A DNA stretch of 64,000 nucleotides from Jacaranda mimosifolia (taxonomy: Eukaryota; Streptophyta; Magnoliopsida; Lamiales; Bignoniaceae): assembly GCA_018894105.1 (NCBI GenBank), contig CM032128.1:12505001-12569000 (forward strand), in the 5' to 3' direction. The stretch's first letter is position 1, and every line of letters begins with the position of its first letter. The position numbers and the translations under genes were made by a program. Below are positions 37,069 through 48,772 of the stretch, piece after piece. The notes under the pieces are model-generated. The model ran no database searches, was not told the DNA's origin, and was given only the letters and a program-made list of their open reading frames with translations.

Positions 37069-40000
37069 TGTCACGCCCTAAAATCGAACCATATAGTCTA
37101 GTCTCGATGCGTGAAACTCAATCCCTAATAAATAATACTAACAATCCAAAATCATAAGGTTAAACAAGAACTTAAACCAGTCCAAGCTAGACTCACAACA
37201 TAGAACTCAAAGTATCAAAACCTTTCTGGAACTAAAAAAAATTAAAATCCATAAAAAACAAAGTAGAACCAATGAACTTAGGAGAAATATACTAGTCTAT
37301 TGCAAAATCCAAAACTAAGTCTTCAATCTTGATTCCTATCATACGCAGAATCCATCTCCTCACTAGGGCTAGGATCTAGGTCTGTCAGAAGGAAGTTAAA
37401 GAAGAAAACGAGTGTGAGTAAGAGACTCAATGAGTATCAAGTGTGTGCAATGTGAGTTCATGAGTTAAAATCATTTGTACGGTGAAAATATTCGAGGATT
37501 TGTATAGTAAAAATATTCGAGAAAAAAACATAAGTAAATTTTTTTTAAACAATCAAGCAGTAACAAATCAGGAATTTTATAAACAATCAAGTAGGAACAA
37601 GTCAAGAATTTTATAAACAGTCAAGCGATAACAAACCAAGAGTTTAATAAACGATTTTCTAGACTAACAACTTAAATACAATGATCAGACAATGTTTTCT
37701 GTAGCCAGTCAACCTTATGACTCCTATCGTAACAGCCCCTTATCGCTCCAAACAAGGTGCAACCTTACTAAAATAGTGCCCAAGCGTCCCTGAAAATTCC
37801 TACGACCCACCTCAGCCACAAACGACTTCTCTTGTGTACTGGGTGGATTAGACCATGGGGGCCTGAGGTTCGCTGCTGCCCAGTGAAATCCCTTGCACAC
37901 CTAGACCAAGTTGGATCCAACTAATAGTAACAGTAATAGTAATCAGCTAATCATCGAATTTAATTCTTAGTCTAGAAGCATAAAAAAAGCGTCACAAAAG
38001 CATATGTTTTCTTTTATCTAAAAATAAAACAAGAAAAATATTTCTTTCTGTGTTCAATAGAATACATATACAGTGCAGTGTCTATTAAAAAAAAGTTTCA
38101 TAAAATGTGTTACTATACATATATCCTTCTGGTTTTGAAAAGTAATATCATGTAATAGCTATAAGTTGAGGTACTCACCTTCAAGATAAATCCTAGAAGT
38201 CAATCCTATCTCAGTTTCAATCAACTCAATTGTTGAGTCACCTAATTGATTTAATAAACAAATCAATCACCAATTTAACTTACTCACAAGACAAAATTTA
38301 CTTGGGACTAGCATAGTACATACATACTCACAAAACTTACCAAGAATTTATCCTTTTGTACGTACTTTGTTGATTTGCTCATAACACTCTTTCTAGATAT
38401 CCGATTGACTTGATTCTTATGGCATTACAAAGCTAAGATAGAGTAATAAAACTATTGTGTTGATTTTTTAGTCTAAATTGTCTAATATGAGAGAGAATAA
38501 TTGAGTTCAAGAGGCAGCATTGGTGCAAAAGCAGATTTCCAATTTTTAGAAAAAAATTTGATGTGACACTTGATTGTATCTAAGCTATAACTTTTACTAC
38601 AAGCCTCAAATGAAGGTGATTCAAAATCCTGTAAAAAACTAGTATATAGATATAAAATTCATATGATGACCTTATTTCCCAATTAAATCAAAATCGAGTA
38701 GAGAATGTTGTCAAAATATTCTGTTCCAGGAAAATCGAAGTCCTATATTTTCTATATTACCACACCATAGTGTTTTAGCCATAACTTTCTCCCTATGCAT
38801 CATATTAAAGTGATTTAAATGTATTTGAAAACCTAAGATATAAATATTCAGTTCTTATGTTTATCATATTTCCATATTCAATCGAAATCAAGTAGCAAAA
38901 TGTGTCACAATTATCTGTTCTAAGAAAATCGAAGTCCTGTATTTCCAGATTTGACACATCTTAGTATTTTGATCATAAATTTCTCTATATAAATCGGATT
39001 GAGGTTATTTATACATAAGTAGAAACCTAAGATACAGATATAAAATTCATATTTTGACTATATTTCCAAATTAAATTGTAATAGATTAGTTAAAGTCATT
39101 ACAATATTCTATTCTAGGAAAATCGAAGTCTTGTATTTTCTACATTGCCACATTGTAGTATTTTAGTCATAAATTTCTCCCTATACATTGGATTAAAGTG
39201 ATTCCAAAGGCTGTAAAAACCTAATATATGGATATTCAGTTCTTATTTTGACCATGTTGCCAAATTAAATCTAACTCAAGTAGCAAAAGGTGTCACTATA
39301 TTCTATTCTAGGAAGATCAAAGTCCTGTATTTTTTTACATTGTCACACTTTAGTATTTTAGGCATAACATTCTCCCTACACATCAGATTAAAGTGATTCT
39401 AAAGGATGTAAAAACCTAAACATGGATATTAAGTTATTATGTTGGACATATTGCCAAATAAAATCTAAATCAAGTAGAAAAAGGTGTCACAATATTCTAT
39501 TCTAGGAAAATCAAAGCCCTGTATTTTCTGTTTTGCCACACCTTTGTATTTTAGTCACAATATTCTCCCTATAGAAACCTAAGAAACAGATTTGAAATTA
39601 TTATGTTGATTATTTTACTTAATTCGGTCGGGAAGAAGTAGTAAAGGCATCACCAATATCCATTTTTGGAAAAATCAATGTCCTATATCTTCTAACTGGA
39701 CATATCTTAGTGTTTTGGTCATAGCTTACTGCATTTAAATTGGATTGAGGTGATTTGTGAGGCATTAGAAACCTAAGATACAGATCTAAAATTTTTATGT
39801 TGATCACTTTGCTTAATCTAGATGAGACAAAGCAGTAAAACTATCACAAATATCTATTTTTGAGAAAATCAAAACCTAACAACATCATTAAATTTCGCAA
39901 TTATCAAATATGAAGTCTACAAGCTCATGAATTACGTTGTGTAATTTCTAATGCACTTCTTGCAAATGCTGTCTCCTTTTCCTTTCCCCTCTGCCACAAC

Positions 40001-40466
40001 TGTTGTCTTTTTTCCTTCTTCCCCTTTTTCCTCTTTCGCTTACTATTGAATGTAATTAGGGTTTTGTTTTTAGGGACTATATTTATGTGAAAAGAAGTGG
40101 TTTGATTCAAGTAGGACTCTAATAAATTTCCTTCTAGGACTAGGATAATCCCATTATAATTCTAGTATCTTTATTGTTAATTCCCAGAATTCAATAAATC
40201 AACCCCTTGTATTAATATAATATTAATTCAAGTAGAATTATAACTGATACTCCCCAAAATATAGAGTATCTATAATGTATATATATAATATTAATTATCA
40301 CTATTTGATCAAAAGATAATTTAATATTATCTATATTATATATATATAAATATATTATTCCGAAAATATAGTTCATGCCTTACTACAATTTTAATTGAAA
40401 TAGTAAATAAAATAAAATAAGGTATATTAATCGATTAAACACGAACTAAAATTTTGGAGCATTACA
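37069..40466 (-). mobile_element. Solo LTR (inner), 3.4 kb, inverted copy of the outer LTR
   Basis: Read on the minus strand it starts TGTAATGCTCC (40,466) and ends GGGCGTGACA (37,069). It is flanked by perfect 5-bp duplications ATTCC at 37,064-37,068 and 40,467-40,471. Its first part matches the outer LTR from 35,473 and its last part matches 40,472-41,388, both inverted, so outer and inner are the same LTR family in opposite orientation. A promoter-like 'ACATAAATATAGTCCC' (about 40,091-40,076) corresponds to that of the outer copy. No internal retrotransposon sequence remains. Confidence 0.88.
38560..39860 (-). repeat. 194-bp tandem repeat array in the inner LTR
   Basis: The phrase 'AATCGAAGTCCTGTATTTTC' recurs in degenerate form near 38,741, 38,935, 39,129, 39,323, 39,517 and 39,681. 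Spacings are 194, 194, 194, 194 and 164 bp. Units share 'TTAGTATTTTAGTCATAA' and 'GATTAAAGTGATT'. A partial unit lies at each end. Confidence 0.9.
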
Positions 40467-41388
40467 ATTCCACTTAACAAAAACTATTTTATTTTGTTTC
40501 ACAATACAAGAAAACATATGTTTTATGTTTTTTAATGCTTTTAGACTGACAGTTAAATTCGATGATCAACTGATTGACTAAAATTTCTATTATCATTATT
40601 GTTACTATTGTTGTTAGTTAGATCCAACTTGGTTTAGGTGTACGAGGGACTTCATCAAACAACAGCGGGCTTGCCCGTTGAACCCCAAGCCCCTATGGCC
40701 TAATCCCCCCAACAAACAACAGAAGTTGTTTGTGGCTGAGGTGGGTCGTATGAATTCCCGAGGATGCTCGGGCACTGTTTTGGTAAGGTCGCACCTTGCC
40801 TCAAGCAATAATGGACTATTACGGTGGGAGTCATAAGGTTGACTAGCTACAACAAATATTGTTTGGTCATCACATTTAAATTGTTAGTTTAGGAAACTGC
40901 TTATTAAATTCTTGATTTGTTACTACTTGACTGTTTAATAATTTCCACTTATCTTTTTCTTGAATATTTTCACTATACTAATAATGTTAAGTTCATGAAC
41001 TCACATTGCACACACTTGGCACTCACTGAGTCTTTTGCTCACACTCTTCTCTTTTCTTTAACTTCCTTTTGGCAGACCTAGATCCTAATCATAGTGAGAA
41101 GGTGGATCCTGTGTACGATGAGTATCAAGATTGAAGGCTTAGTTTAGATATTTTCAGTAGACTTCTATATTTCTCCTAAGCTTGTTATTTCTATTTTATT
41201 TATCATGGATTCTATTTGTTTTAGTTGAAGTTAGGTAATGGTACTTTGAGTTTTGTGTTATAAGACTAACTTGGATTTGTTTGAGTTCTTGTTTAACTTT
41301 ATGATTTTGGATTGTTAATATCATTTATTTGGAATCGATTTTCACCCCTCGAGACTAGACTGTATGGTTCAGAATTTGAGGCGTGACA

Positions 41389-43300
41389 AATGCTATATCA
41401 AAAATAAGCTATCAAAAATGGTGTGTAAATATTATGGTTAGAATACAAAATCATACATTAGAAAAAATTGCTCTTATGGATTCAGGAGCTGATATGAATT
41501 GTGTACAAAAAGGATTGATACCAACCAAATATTTTGAAAAAACAAAAGAAAGATTGTCTGCAACTAACTCCTCAAAATTACAAATAAATTATAAACTTTC
41601 AAATGCTCATGTATGAAATAATAATATATGTTTTAAAACTAGTTTTAGCTTAATAAAAAACCTAAATACCCCTGTTATTTTAAGGAATCCATTTTTGCAG
41701 ATGCTATATCCTATTATAGTAGATAGTCAAGAAATACATAGCAAATCATCAGGACAAAATATCTTATTTAGATTCCAATTCCCTATTAAAGAAAGAGATA
41801 TTAGAATATTACAAAGTAGTTCAATTTTAGGAAAAAGAAAAAGAAAAAAAAATAGAAAAAAATATAATAAAAGAGAAATTTCAAGAAAGAATAAAAGAAT
41901 TTCAGCAAAAAATTGAAAAATAGATATGCTCTGAAATATTAAATGCATTTTGGGATAGAAAGAAACATTTAGTTACCTTACCATATGAAGATAGTTTTGA
42001 AGAAATTAAAATTCCTACCAAAGCTAAGCCAATACAAATAAATCAAGAACTATTAGAATATTGTAAAAAATAAATAAATGAATTATTAAATATGGAACTA
42101 ATTAGACCAAGCAAATCTTCATGGTCATGTTCTGCATTTTATGTTAAAAAACCAACAGAAATTGAAAGAGGAGCACCTAGACTTGTTATAAACTATAAAC
42201 CCTTAAACAAAGCTTTAAAATGGATTAGGTATCCTAGCAAATAAACAAGATTTAATTAAAAGGATATCACAAGCCAAAGTATTTTTAAAGTTTGATATGA
42301 AATCAGGATTTTGGCAAATACAAATAAAAGAAAAAGATAGACATAAAACTGCATTTACAATACCATTTGGCCAATATGAAAGGAATATAATGCCCTTTGG
42401 ATTAAAAAATGCACCATTAGAATTTCAAAAAATTATGAATGGTATTTTTAATCCTTATACAAATTTTACTATTGTTTATATTGATGATGATTTAGTTTTT
42501 AACAACTCATTAGACCAACATCTGAAGCATCTTTGTAAGTTCGTCAAAATAATCGAACAAAATGGTCTTGTTGTGTTTGCCAAAAAGATAAAACTCTTTC
42601 AAACTAATATTAGATTTTTAGGACATCAAATTGACAAAGGTACTATTACTCCTATACAAAGAGCACTAACATTTGGAGAAAATTTTCCAAGTGAAATTAA
42701 AGACAAGACTCAATTACAAAGATTTTAGGATCACTTAATTATGCTAGTGATTTCTTTCCAAAACTTAGACAAGCTTGTAAACCTTTATATGATAGACTTA
42801 AGAAAAATCCAAAACCATTGACTAAAAAACATACGGAGATAGTTAAGAAATAAAACAAAAAGCTAAAAACCTACCGTGCCTTAGTATATGCAAAACAAAC
42901 TCTCCCAAAATAGTACAAACTGATGCCTCTAAAATAGGATATGGAGGAATTTTGTTATAAACTATTGATAACAAAGAACATATTGTTACGTATTACTCAG
43001 GAGTGTGGAAGGAAGCACAACAAAATTATTCTACAATTAAAAAAGAAATTCTTTCAATAGTATTATGTATTACAGAGTTTCAAGATGATCTTCTAAACCA
43101 AAAATTCCTTTTAAGAGCAAATTGTAAATCTGCCAAAGAATTTTTGACAAAAGATGTTAAAAATATTGCTTCAAAACAAATCTTTGCCTAATGGCAAGCT
43201 ATTTTATCTATTTTTTATTTTGATATTGAATATATTAAAGGTACAAAAAATTCAATTCTTGATTTCCTTACAAGAGAATTCTTACAGGGCAATGGCTGAT
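41389..43300 (+). pseudogene. Endogenous pararetrovirus, 3' block: protease, reverse transcriptase, RNase H
   Basis: The frame interrupted at 35,472 resumes here. An aspartic protease follows, with its catalytic D-S-G-A at about 41,479-41,490. Its C-terminal part lies at 41,640-41,830. The reverse transcriptase begins at about 42,100 and is frame-broken near 42,230. It is then open from 42,297 to 42,725, with the Y-I-D-D catalytic box at about 42,477. After a stop near 42,726 the frame is patchy. RNase H follows at about 42,900-43,290, including the first catalytic Asp in 'TDASK' and the Glu in 'IKKEIL'. Stops and shifts at several points make it inactive. The protease-RT-RNaseH order without integrase is that of Caulimoviridae. 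I think it closest to the endogenous florendovirus type, from memory of the motifs only. Confidence 0.88.
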
Positions 43301-43900
43301 AAACCCTCAACTCCTACTCCAGACAAAAAATAACAAAAGAATCTTATGCTTTAGCCAAAGTACCATCACCAATAAATCTTACCAATGCACCAAGTCCCAG
43401 ACCAAGTTAGTTAATTTAAGCCAATTCTCTACAAATTTTTCTTACGATAACAAATTTTCTCCTTTAGCCAATCCCACTTCATCCTTTCCCCCTTTGCAAT
43501 TCACACCACAAACTTGCAAACAAGAAGTCCAAAATAGTGAATCTCCCAAATCCACAACATCTTATTCATCCTTTGACAAAATAGATGATTATATACCTAC
43601 TGAATTTTTCTTATTTGATTCTTATATTGAACCATAATGGACCACAAAAAAAAAAAAAACAAATCCAAGAAAAATAGTTGAAAAATGCTCAGTAAAGACC
43701 ATTTCTATATCCCTAAAAATCCAAGCAAAACTCAAAAATTTTATGAGTTTATCTTAGTGGATTCAAAATCCATTGAGATAACTGAAAATTTTGACAAAGA
43801 TGATCCCCAAAAAATTGTTTTAAAAAAAGTCAAGATTTTCAAAATTATTACTCCATCTAAATGGGGTAATCCTTTTAAAGTTAAGATTTTTTCAATTTAG
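43301..43900 (+). pseudogene. Downstream ORF region of the endogenous pararetrovirus
   Basis: After the RNase H block the sequence keeps codon-like structure in broken frames (43,300-43,680, Pro/Ser/Thr-rich). It then has a 71-residue open frame at 43,685-43,900, Lys-rich, ending before an untranslated-looking stretch. Its position after the polyprotein suggests a second viral ORF of unknown function, as described for some endogenous caulimovirids. I recognise no domain. Confidence 0.5.
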
Positions 43901-44406
43901 TATAATCCTGCTGGATACTCTTGAGGGTGTGTATATGTAGTGAATGGAATTAACTCAAGATGACTGCTGAGGAATTGCTTAGACACTGGAGTGATACCGA
44001 TATGATTTAGTAAGGCAAAGGCAACATGTGAGAGGATACTTTGTTCTTCATGTGCTTTGTGGGTGTGGGAGTGTTTAACAATGAGGGAAGAGATGTGCTT
44101 TTACAGATGGTGAGAGGAATCTCTTAATAGTATGCATATGAAAAAAGGGGCCAGATGGAATAGTGTGATGATATGACTATTCCCACAAACACACGTAGAA
44201 TGTAGAATCTCAAGAAATAAAGTAGTCACGCATTCATTCTGTCAAATGCATTGTGAAATCGGATTGTAGAACACACTAGAAGGTGCAGACTTATTAAATA
44301 CAATATGCTATACAATGAGTCTAGCCAAAGAAGATCAACCAAAATCTTTTGTACAGATAGGCTTAGAAATAGGTTACAAGAAAACAAATTACAGAAAAAT
44401 ATGTAC
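43901..44406. other. Possible non-coding tail of the pararetrovirus, then intergenic
   Basis: No open frame of note. 43,910-44,230 has a distinctly less AT-rich composition than the viral coding blocks and could be the viral intergenic region or host flank. I found no primer site. Confidence 0.4.
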
Positions 44407-45638
44407 GGGCAATGTTTGGTTATGTCTACAATAAATCCACCCATTTGCGAATACAAATCCACCCATTTAGGAAACAAAATAAAGAAATAGTAATGGAAAA
44501 TTTGGACCTTTAAAAAAGAAGAATTGGCACCAAAATGCATCAATGTTAAATCCAAAACATGCATTACGTCTAAAACAATTTCTGACAACCTAAAAACAAG
44601 TAACAATCCAAACCCACATTTGACAGCCACAGAGTGAAAAGAAAAATGCGTATAGGAAGATTCTTTATTAGAATAAAATTTGAAAATGAATTACTGGAAA
44701 ACAAGAACCAAACGTGCGGTAGGAGATCATAAACTCCATATCCAGTACAACACAATATGCTATCAAAGGACAAAACCCTTCCACAACCTAATATTGTCAT
44801 TCAGTTTCGCCCAGGAACTTCAAATCAAAGAAGAACAAAGCAATACATAAACTGGCATAACAACAAATCACAAAACAATACATTATCAAACCCTAGTCCC
44901 CCTTCACAAACACGATATTACAATCATTGCCAGCCAAAAAACCAACAAACATATAGCAAAATAGGAAGCATGCTCTACACGACGTGAAACCCACACATGG
45001 GATGGGCAAGTCATACAATCAATATTGAAATGAAAAGCAAAAAGCCCTCCACTAAAAAAATTGGGGCATGTTTTGGAAAAATCATTCAGCAGATCTCAGG
45101 ACTTACCACTAGGAACCGGTGTGCATCTAGATACATCGCCACTTGCACAAATCATATGTGCAATAAGTTGATTAGGAAACCCTAGATACCCACCACATCA
45201 TATTTTACATCGCCTCTTTTTCGATATTTTGCACAAACCAAGATCTCTAATAACTACCATGTTATGGAACCCAACAAACCCATTCGCGGCCCATTTTTTC
45301 ACAATGATTTCCCATCGATTTCAATCGATATCATGTTTTGGATGCACTCATTTGAGTTTTCTCATAAAAAAAGGTGCTACAAATTGATTTTTCAGACGAC
45401 ATAAATGGAGATAGAGATGAAAGATGGAGAGAGAGAGAGAGATAGAGAGAAGAGACATATAGAATGGTGAAAGCCTGGCTCATGTCAGATGTATTGGAAA
45501 ATGTAAAATGTGGGGGGATTTTGGTGATTTAGGTGAAGGGTTAGGGGTTTTAGGGAGAAAAAATTGCCCATTTTGGGAAGGGGGGGAAGGGCAGATGTTT
45601 GGACATGTTGTTCCAAGAGAACGTAACCAAACATAACC
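44407..45638. mobile_element. MITE-family repeat (AATGTTTGGTTATG ends), copy 2
   Basis: The left end GGGCAATGTTTGGTTATG and the right end CGTAACCAAACATAACC are inverted partners over about 13 bases (ATGTTTGGTTAYG). The right portion resembles that of the copy at 48,773-49,894 ('CCCATTTTGGGAAGG' against 'CCATTTTGGAGGC', before the terminal motif). Open frames inside (44,630-44,226 minus, for example) have no domain. The target duplication is not resolved. The termini resemble PIF/Harbinger ends. Confidence 0.55.
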
Positions 45639-45662
45639 ATAACTTTTTCGAACCACAACTTA

Positions 45663-46424
45663 GGCCTGTTCGATTTTATTTTCATTCTCATTTTTCATTT
45701 TCATCATTATCAAATTGGGATGTAAATGAGTCAAATTCGAAAAAAATTGTAGGCTTAAGCTCAATGAGCCTCTTTTTAAAGGTTCGACCTTAAGCTCAAG
45801 TTCAATATCTTGAGCTCGAGCTTAGCTTAATAAAATTTAATAATATATATTAATAATTATTTAAAATTAAATATAAAATATTTAAAAATAAAAAAGTAAA
45901 TTATCAATATAAATTGTTATTTAATTAATATATAGAAAATATTTTAAAATAAAAATAAGTACATTATTAATATATAATAATTATTTAATTAATATACGAA
46001 AAATATTTAAAAATAGAAATAAGCTCACGAGCTTTTGAACAATTGAATTAGGGCTCAAGTTTGGCTCGTTATAAAACTCAAGTTATAATCGAGCCAATTC
46101 ATGAGGCTCATGAGCCAGCTCGACTCATCTTACACCCTTATTTTCAAATTTCGAAAAAGTAGTTAGTGAAAATAAGTTGAAAATGAATTTATATTTGGAT
46201 AGATTGTTGGAAAAGTAATGATTATATTGAAGTTAGTAGATTGTAGGTGGACAGAGATAATAATAATAAAATAGAGAGAGAAGATATATATGTCACTGAG
46301 AAAAGTGTTTTGAGAATAAAAATGAAAATGATGTTGAGTGAAAATGAATAAAAAGTTATGTATTTTAATTTTCAAATGGTAGAAAATGTGAAAAGGGGTT
46401 TTGAAAATGAAACCAAATAGGCCC
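45663..46424. mobile_element. Tourist-like (PIF/Harbinger) MITE
   Basis: The left end is GGCCTGTTCGATTTTATTTTCA and the right end, read inward, GGGCCTATTTGGTTTCATTTTCA. Both are flanked by TTA (45,660-45,662 and 46,425-46,427). These are textbook Tourist/PIF features. A hAT-type MITE is inserted in it at 45,715-46,140. Confidence 0.85.
45715..46140. mobile_element. hAT-type MITE nested in the Tourist-like MITE
   Basis: The ends TTGGGATGTAAATGAGTC and GACTCATCTTACACCCTTA are inverted partners. They are flanked by TTATCAAA (45,707-45,714) and TTTTCAAA (46,141-46,148), an 8-bp duplication with one change. Subterminal GAGCTCGAGCTTAGC and GAGCCAGCTCG motifs place it with the copies at 2,893, 26,903 and 57,620. 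Confidence 0.85.
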
Positions 46425-46427
46425 TTA

Positions 46428-48772
46428 AATTAACATGTTTTCATTTCATTTTCTGTTTTCAATATTTTTTAATTTAATTTAATTTTTAAATTTTTAATTT
46501 TTAAAAATATAAATATAATTAAATTAATGTAGTGCAAAATTTAAATAAAAGTATATTATAAATAATAATACAATCTTTTCAGTGTAACAATATTAAATAA
46601 TTTAATTTATTATAGGTCCTATATTTATATATCCCATTGGCCATAAGTTGGTATAAAAAAATTATTACTTGATGCTACTTGCGAATGGAGTAGGGTTCTT
46701 TGGAAGGTAGCAGTGTGTTGGTTCATTTTCCTCTAAAACACGCACAGAAATTTTTTCTTCTTGAAGTTTCTCCAAATTTGTGATTTTATGCAAATGATTT
46801 CTTATGTTCAAGTTCTCTTTAACACTCGATATTTATAGTTTTTAATTTTGATGGACCTAGACCCATTAGGATTTTTCTACCCTTCTTTATGGGCTTAGCT
46901 TGTCTTTTGGGCTCTCCAACCCTTTTACTTAGTTAATTAATTTTTTGTTATTGACTCATTCTTAGTCAATTATTTAATTGTCCTTATAGACAATTTTTAG
47001 CAATATCGTTAAGCCTCCTTTTTTTTCGATAGAGTTTTTAACTTTATATTGAAAATATATTATAAGTCCAATTTTTAATTTCTTCTTTACTTAACTTTGT
47101 TATACTTTAATTAATTTTCATTGGTCAAGTTAAGGTGTGCATAGGCTCGTGTTCGTGTTTTGTTGAGAAATTTTAGAGAAACTCCATGTTTCTATCATCT
47201 AAGAACTTGAGAAATTTTCACATAGTACATGTCTCAAGAATTAGGCAAATTTTCAAATGAAATCATAAAGATCGAAATGTTGGGAAGGAAAACCTAATTC
47301 AAATTACTGTCGAGGTGGAACCTAGCTTTGGAAAGAGGAGAGAAAGGAAAATATACAATTGGGCATCCATGTCGGGAGCCTGCCAAGAACTCGTGTTGGG
47401 CACCTTTTAAGCACTTGCCAGGCTCTATGTCCTTGTAGGACTTAGGCCTTGCTATGAAGTTTTTCTGCTTTAGAAATTTTTTGAGGTATTCAACAATGTT
47501 TTGTTTTTAGCGGAGGACTTCGGCATTTTGTGAAGTTACTAGGAGACTTAGAAAAGTTTCCTGGGACTAGGATTAGTGTACTAGGGATGTCGAGGACATT
47601 TGTTAAGAGTTAGCTCTTGCGAATGACTTAGGAAATTTTCTTGGACATTTTATACTTGGGAGGTCTTTTGAGGTCATTTCATTAACTAAGTCAAATGCAT
47701 TTACCCAACTTTGTCTAGGTAGAGTTTGATAGGTTTTCTTGTCTCGTTGTACTTTGATTGGTGTTGTACTAGTTGTCTTGTATTCGTCCAAAGGCTTAAA
47801 CAAATTTTGTACCTTGTATTTACCTAAGGACTTAGGAAGATCCTATGCTATATTCATCTAAGGACTATGATAAATTTCAAGTGTGTAATTGTGAAGAGTG
47901 TATCTTCTCGACAATTAAGAGATGACTTCTCAAGGTAATATATTTCTCTGTCTTTTGTCTTACTTCCCTCTAGTCTTTGTAAGCTTTTGTCTAACTTATT
48001 AGAGTCAGTAAAAACTTCTTAGGGCATATCAACTTAAAAGATGGTCATATCTTGAGAGTAGGACACCGAGATATATGATATAATTTGAGTTAGTGTCTCC
48101 TACTAAGTCGGAGCTGGAGTTTCATAAGTTCAATGTAGAGGCGGTGCTCACTAGGTATGCAGAGATTATGTCCGCAAGGTGCAAGGAAATAGTAGTTGCT
48201 GGGTTAGTGATAAATGACACATTTGGGCTCTTGGCATCGCACTCAGGCACTCGGGAAGGTATTTTGACACCCCAGTGATGTGATCAAACATGACTTGATT
48301 TTTTTTTTCCAAGCTTTGTTAATTTCTTAGGTTCCTTAGTAGGGCTTTACGTCCTGCGAATAACTCAAAGTTTTTTGATGGGCTTGGAGCTCACAGAGAT
48401 GTCTTAGGATTTTTGGTGCAGCTTTATGCTCAATGAATAATTTAGAAATTCTATTGGCAGAACTCTATGCTCTCAACACCTCTTAAGTTTTCTTGCTATG
48501 TTAAGTTGTTTTAGGAGCCTTTCAGAGTATCTCTTGAAGGGGTTTTTTCAAGGACCCTTTGGGATGCACAATCACATGACATCTGTGCGACCTATGGAGG
48601 TCTTGTGTAGAGGTGACACTTCATGCTCCGAAGGTTCCTCTGCTTGGCGCAACTATGATTCCTTTATGAGAATATATCTTAGCAAGTATATTCAAGAGGG
48701 CTCCTAGGAATTTTGGTTTCCACAAGCCCCCTTTGTCTCTCCATAGATGGCTAAGCATCAATAAGACACATA
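46428..48772. other. Degenerate LTR-retrotransposon-like region
   Basis: No recognisable gene. At 46,830-46,837 the minus strand has TATAAATA in a context like an LTR promoter, and 47,430-47,960 has loosely repeated 'GGACTTAGGAAAATTTT' phrases. Short open frames (48,093-48,278; 48,498-48,707, plus) have no known domain. I read it as eroded retrotransposon DNA, with low certainty. Confidence 0.4.

Larger units (their letters stand above)
35473..41388 (+). mobile_element. Solo LTR (outer), interrupted by an inverted copy of itself
   Basis: The outer LTR occupies 35,473-37,068 and 40,472-41,388, about 2.5 kb in total. It starts TGTAATGCCCC and ends GGCGTGACA (TG...CA). It is flanked by AATGT (35,468-35,472) and AATGC (41,389-41,393), a 5-bp duplication with one change. 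It splits the pararetrovirus reading frame, which resumes in register on the right. No primer binding site, gag or pol is present, so it is a solo LTR left by recombination. A promoter-like stretch ('CATACATATAGTCCCC', then 'AAACCCTAATCAC') lies near 35,970-36,005. Confidence 0.85.

Noticed and set aside
38560..39860. CRISPR-like array
   Set aside because: The 194-bp units are diverged head-to-tail repeats without constant repeats and unique spacers, in a plant retrotransposon LTR.
35473..41388. Single long-TIR DNA transposon of 5.9 kb
   Set aside because: The inverted symmetry is explained by two copies of one LTR in opposite orientation; TG...CA ends and 5-bp duplications at both levels fit LTR retrotransposition better.
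44226..44630. 134-residue hydrophobic minus-strand open frame
   Set aside because: It crosses the end of the MITE-family repeat at 44,407 and has no known domain; the termini explain the region better.
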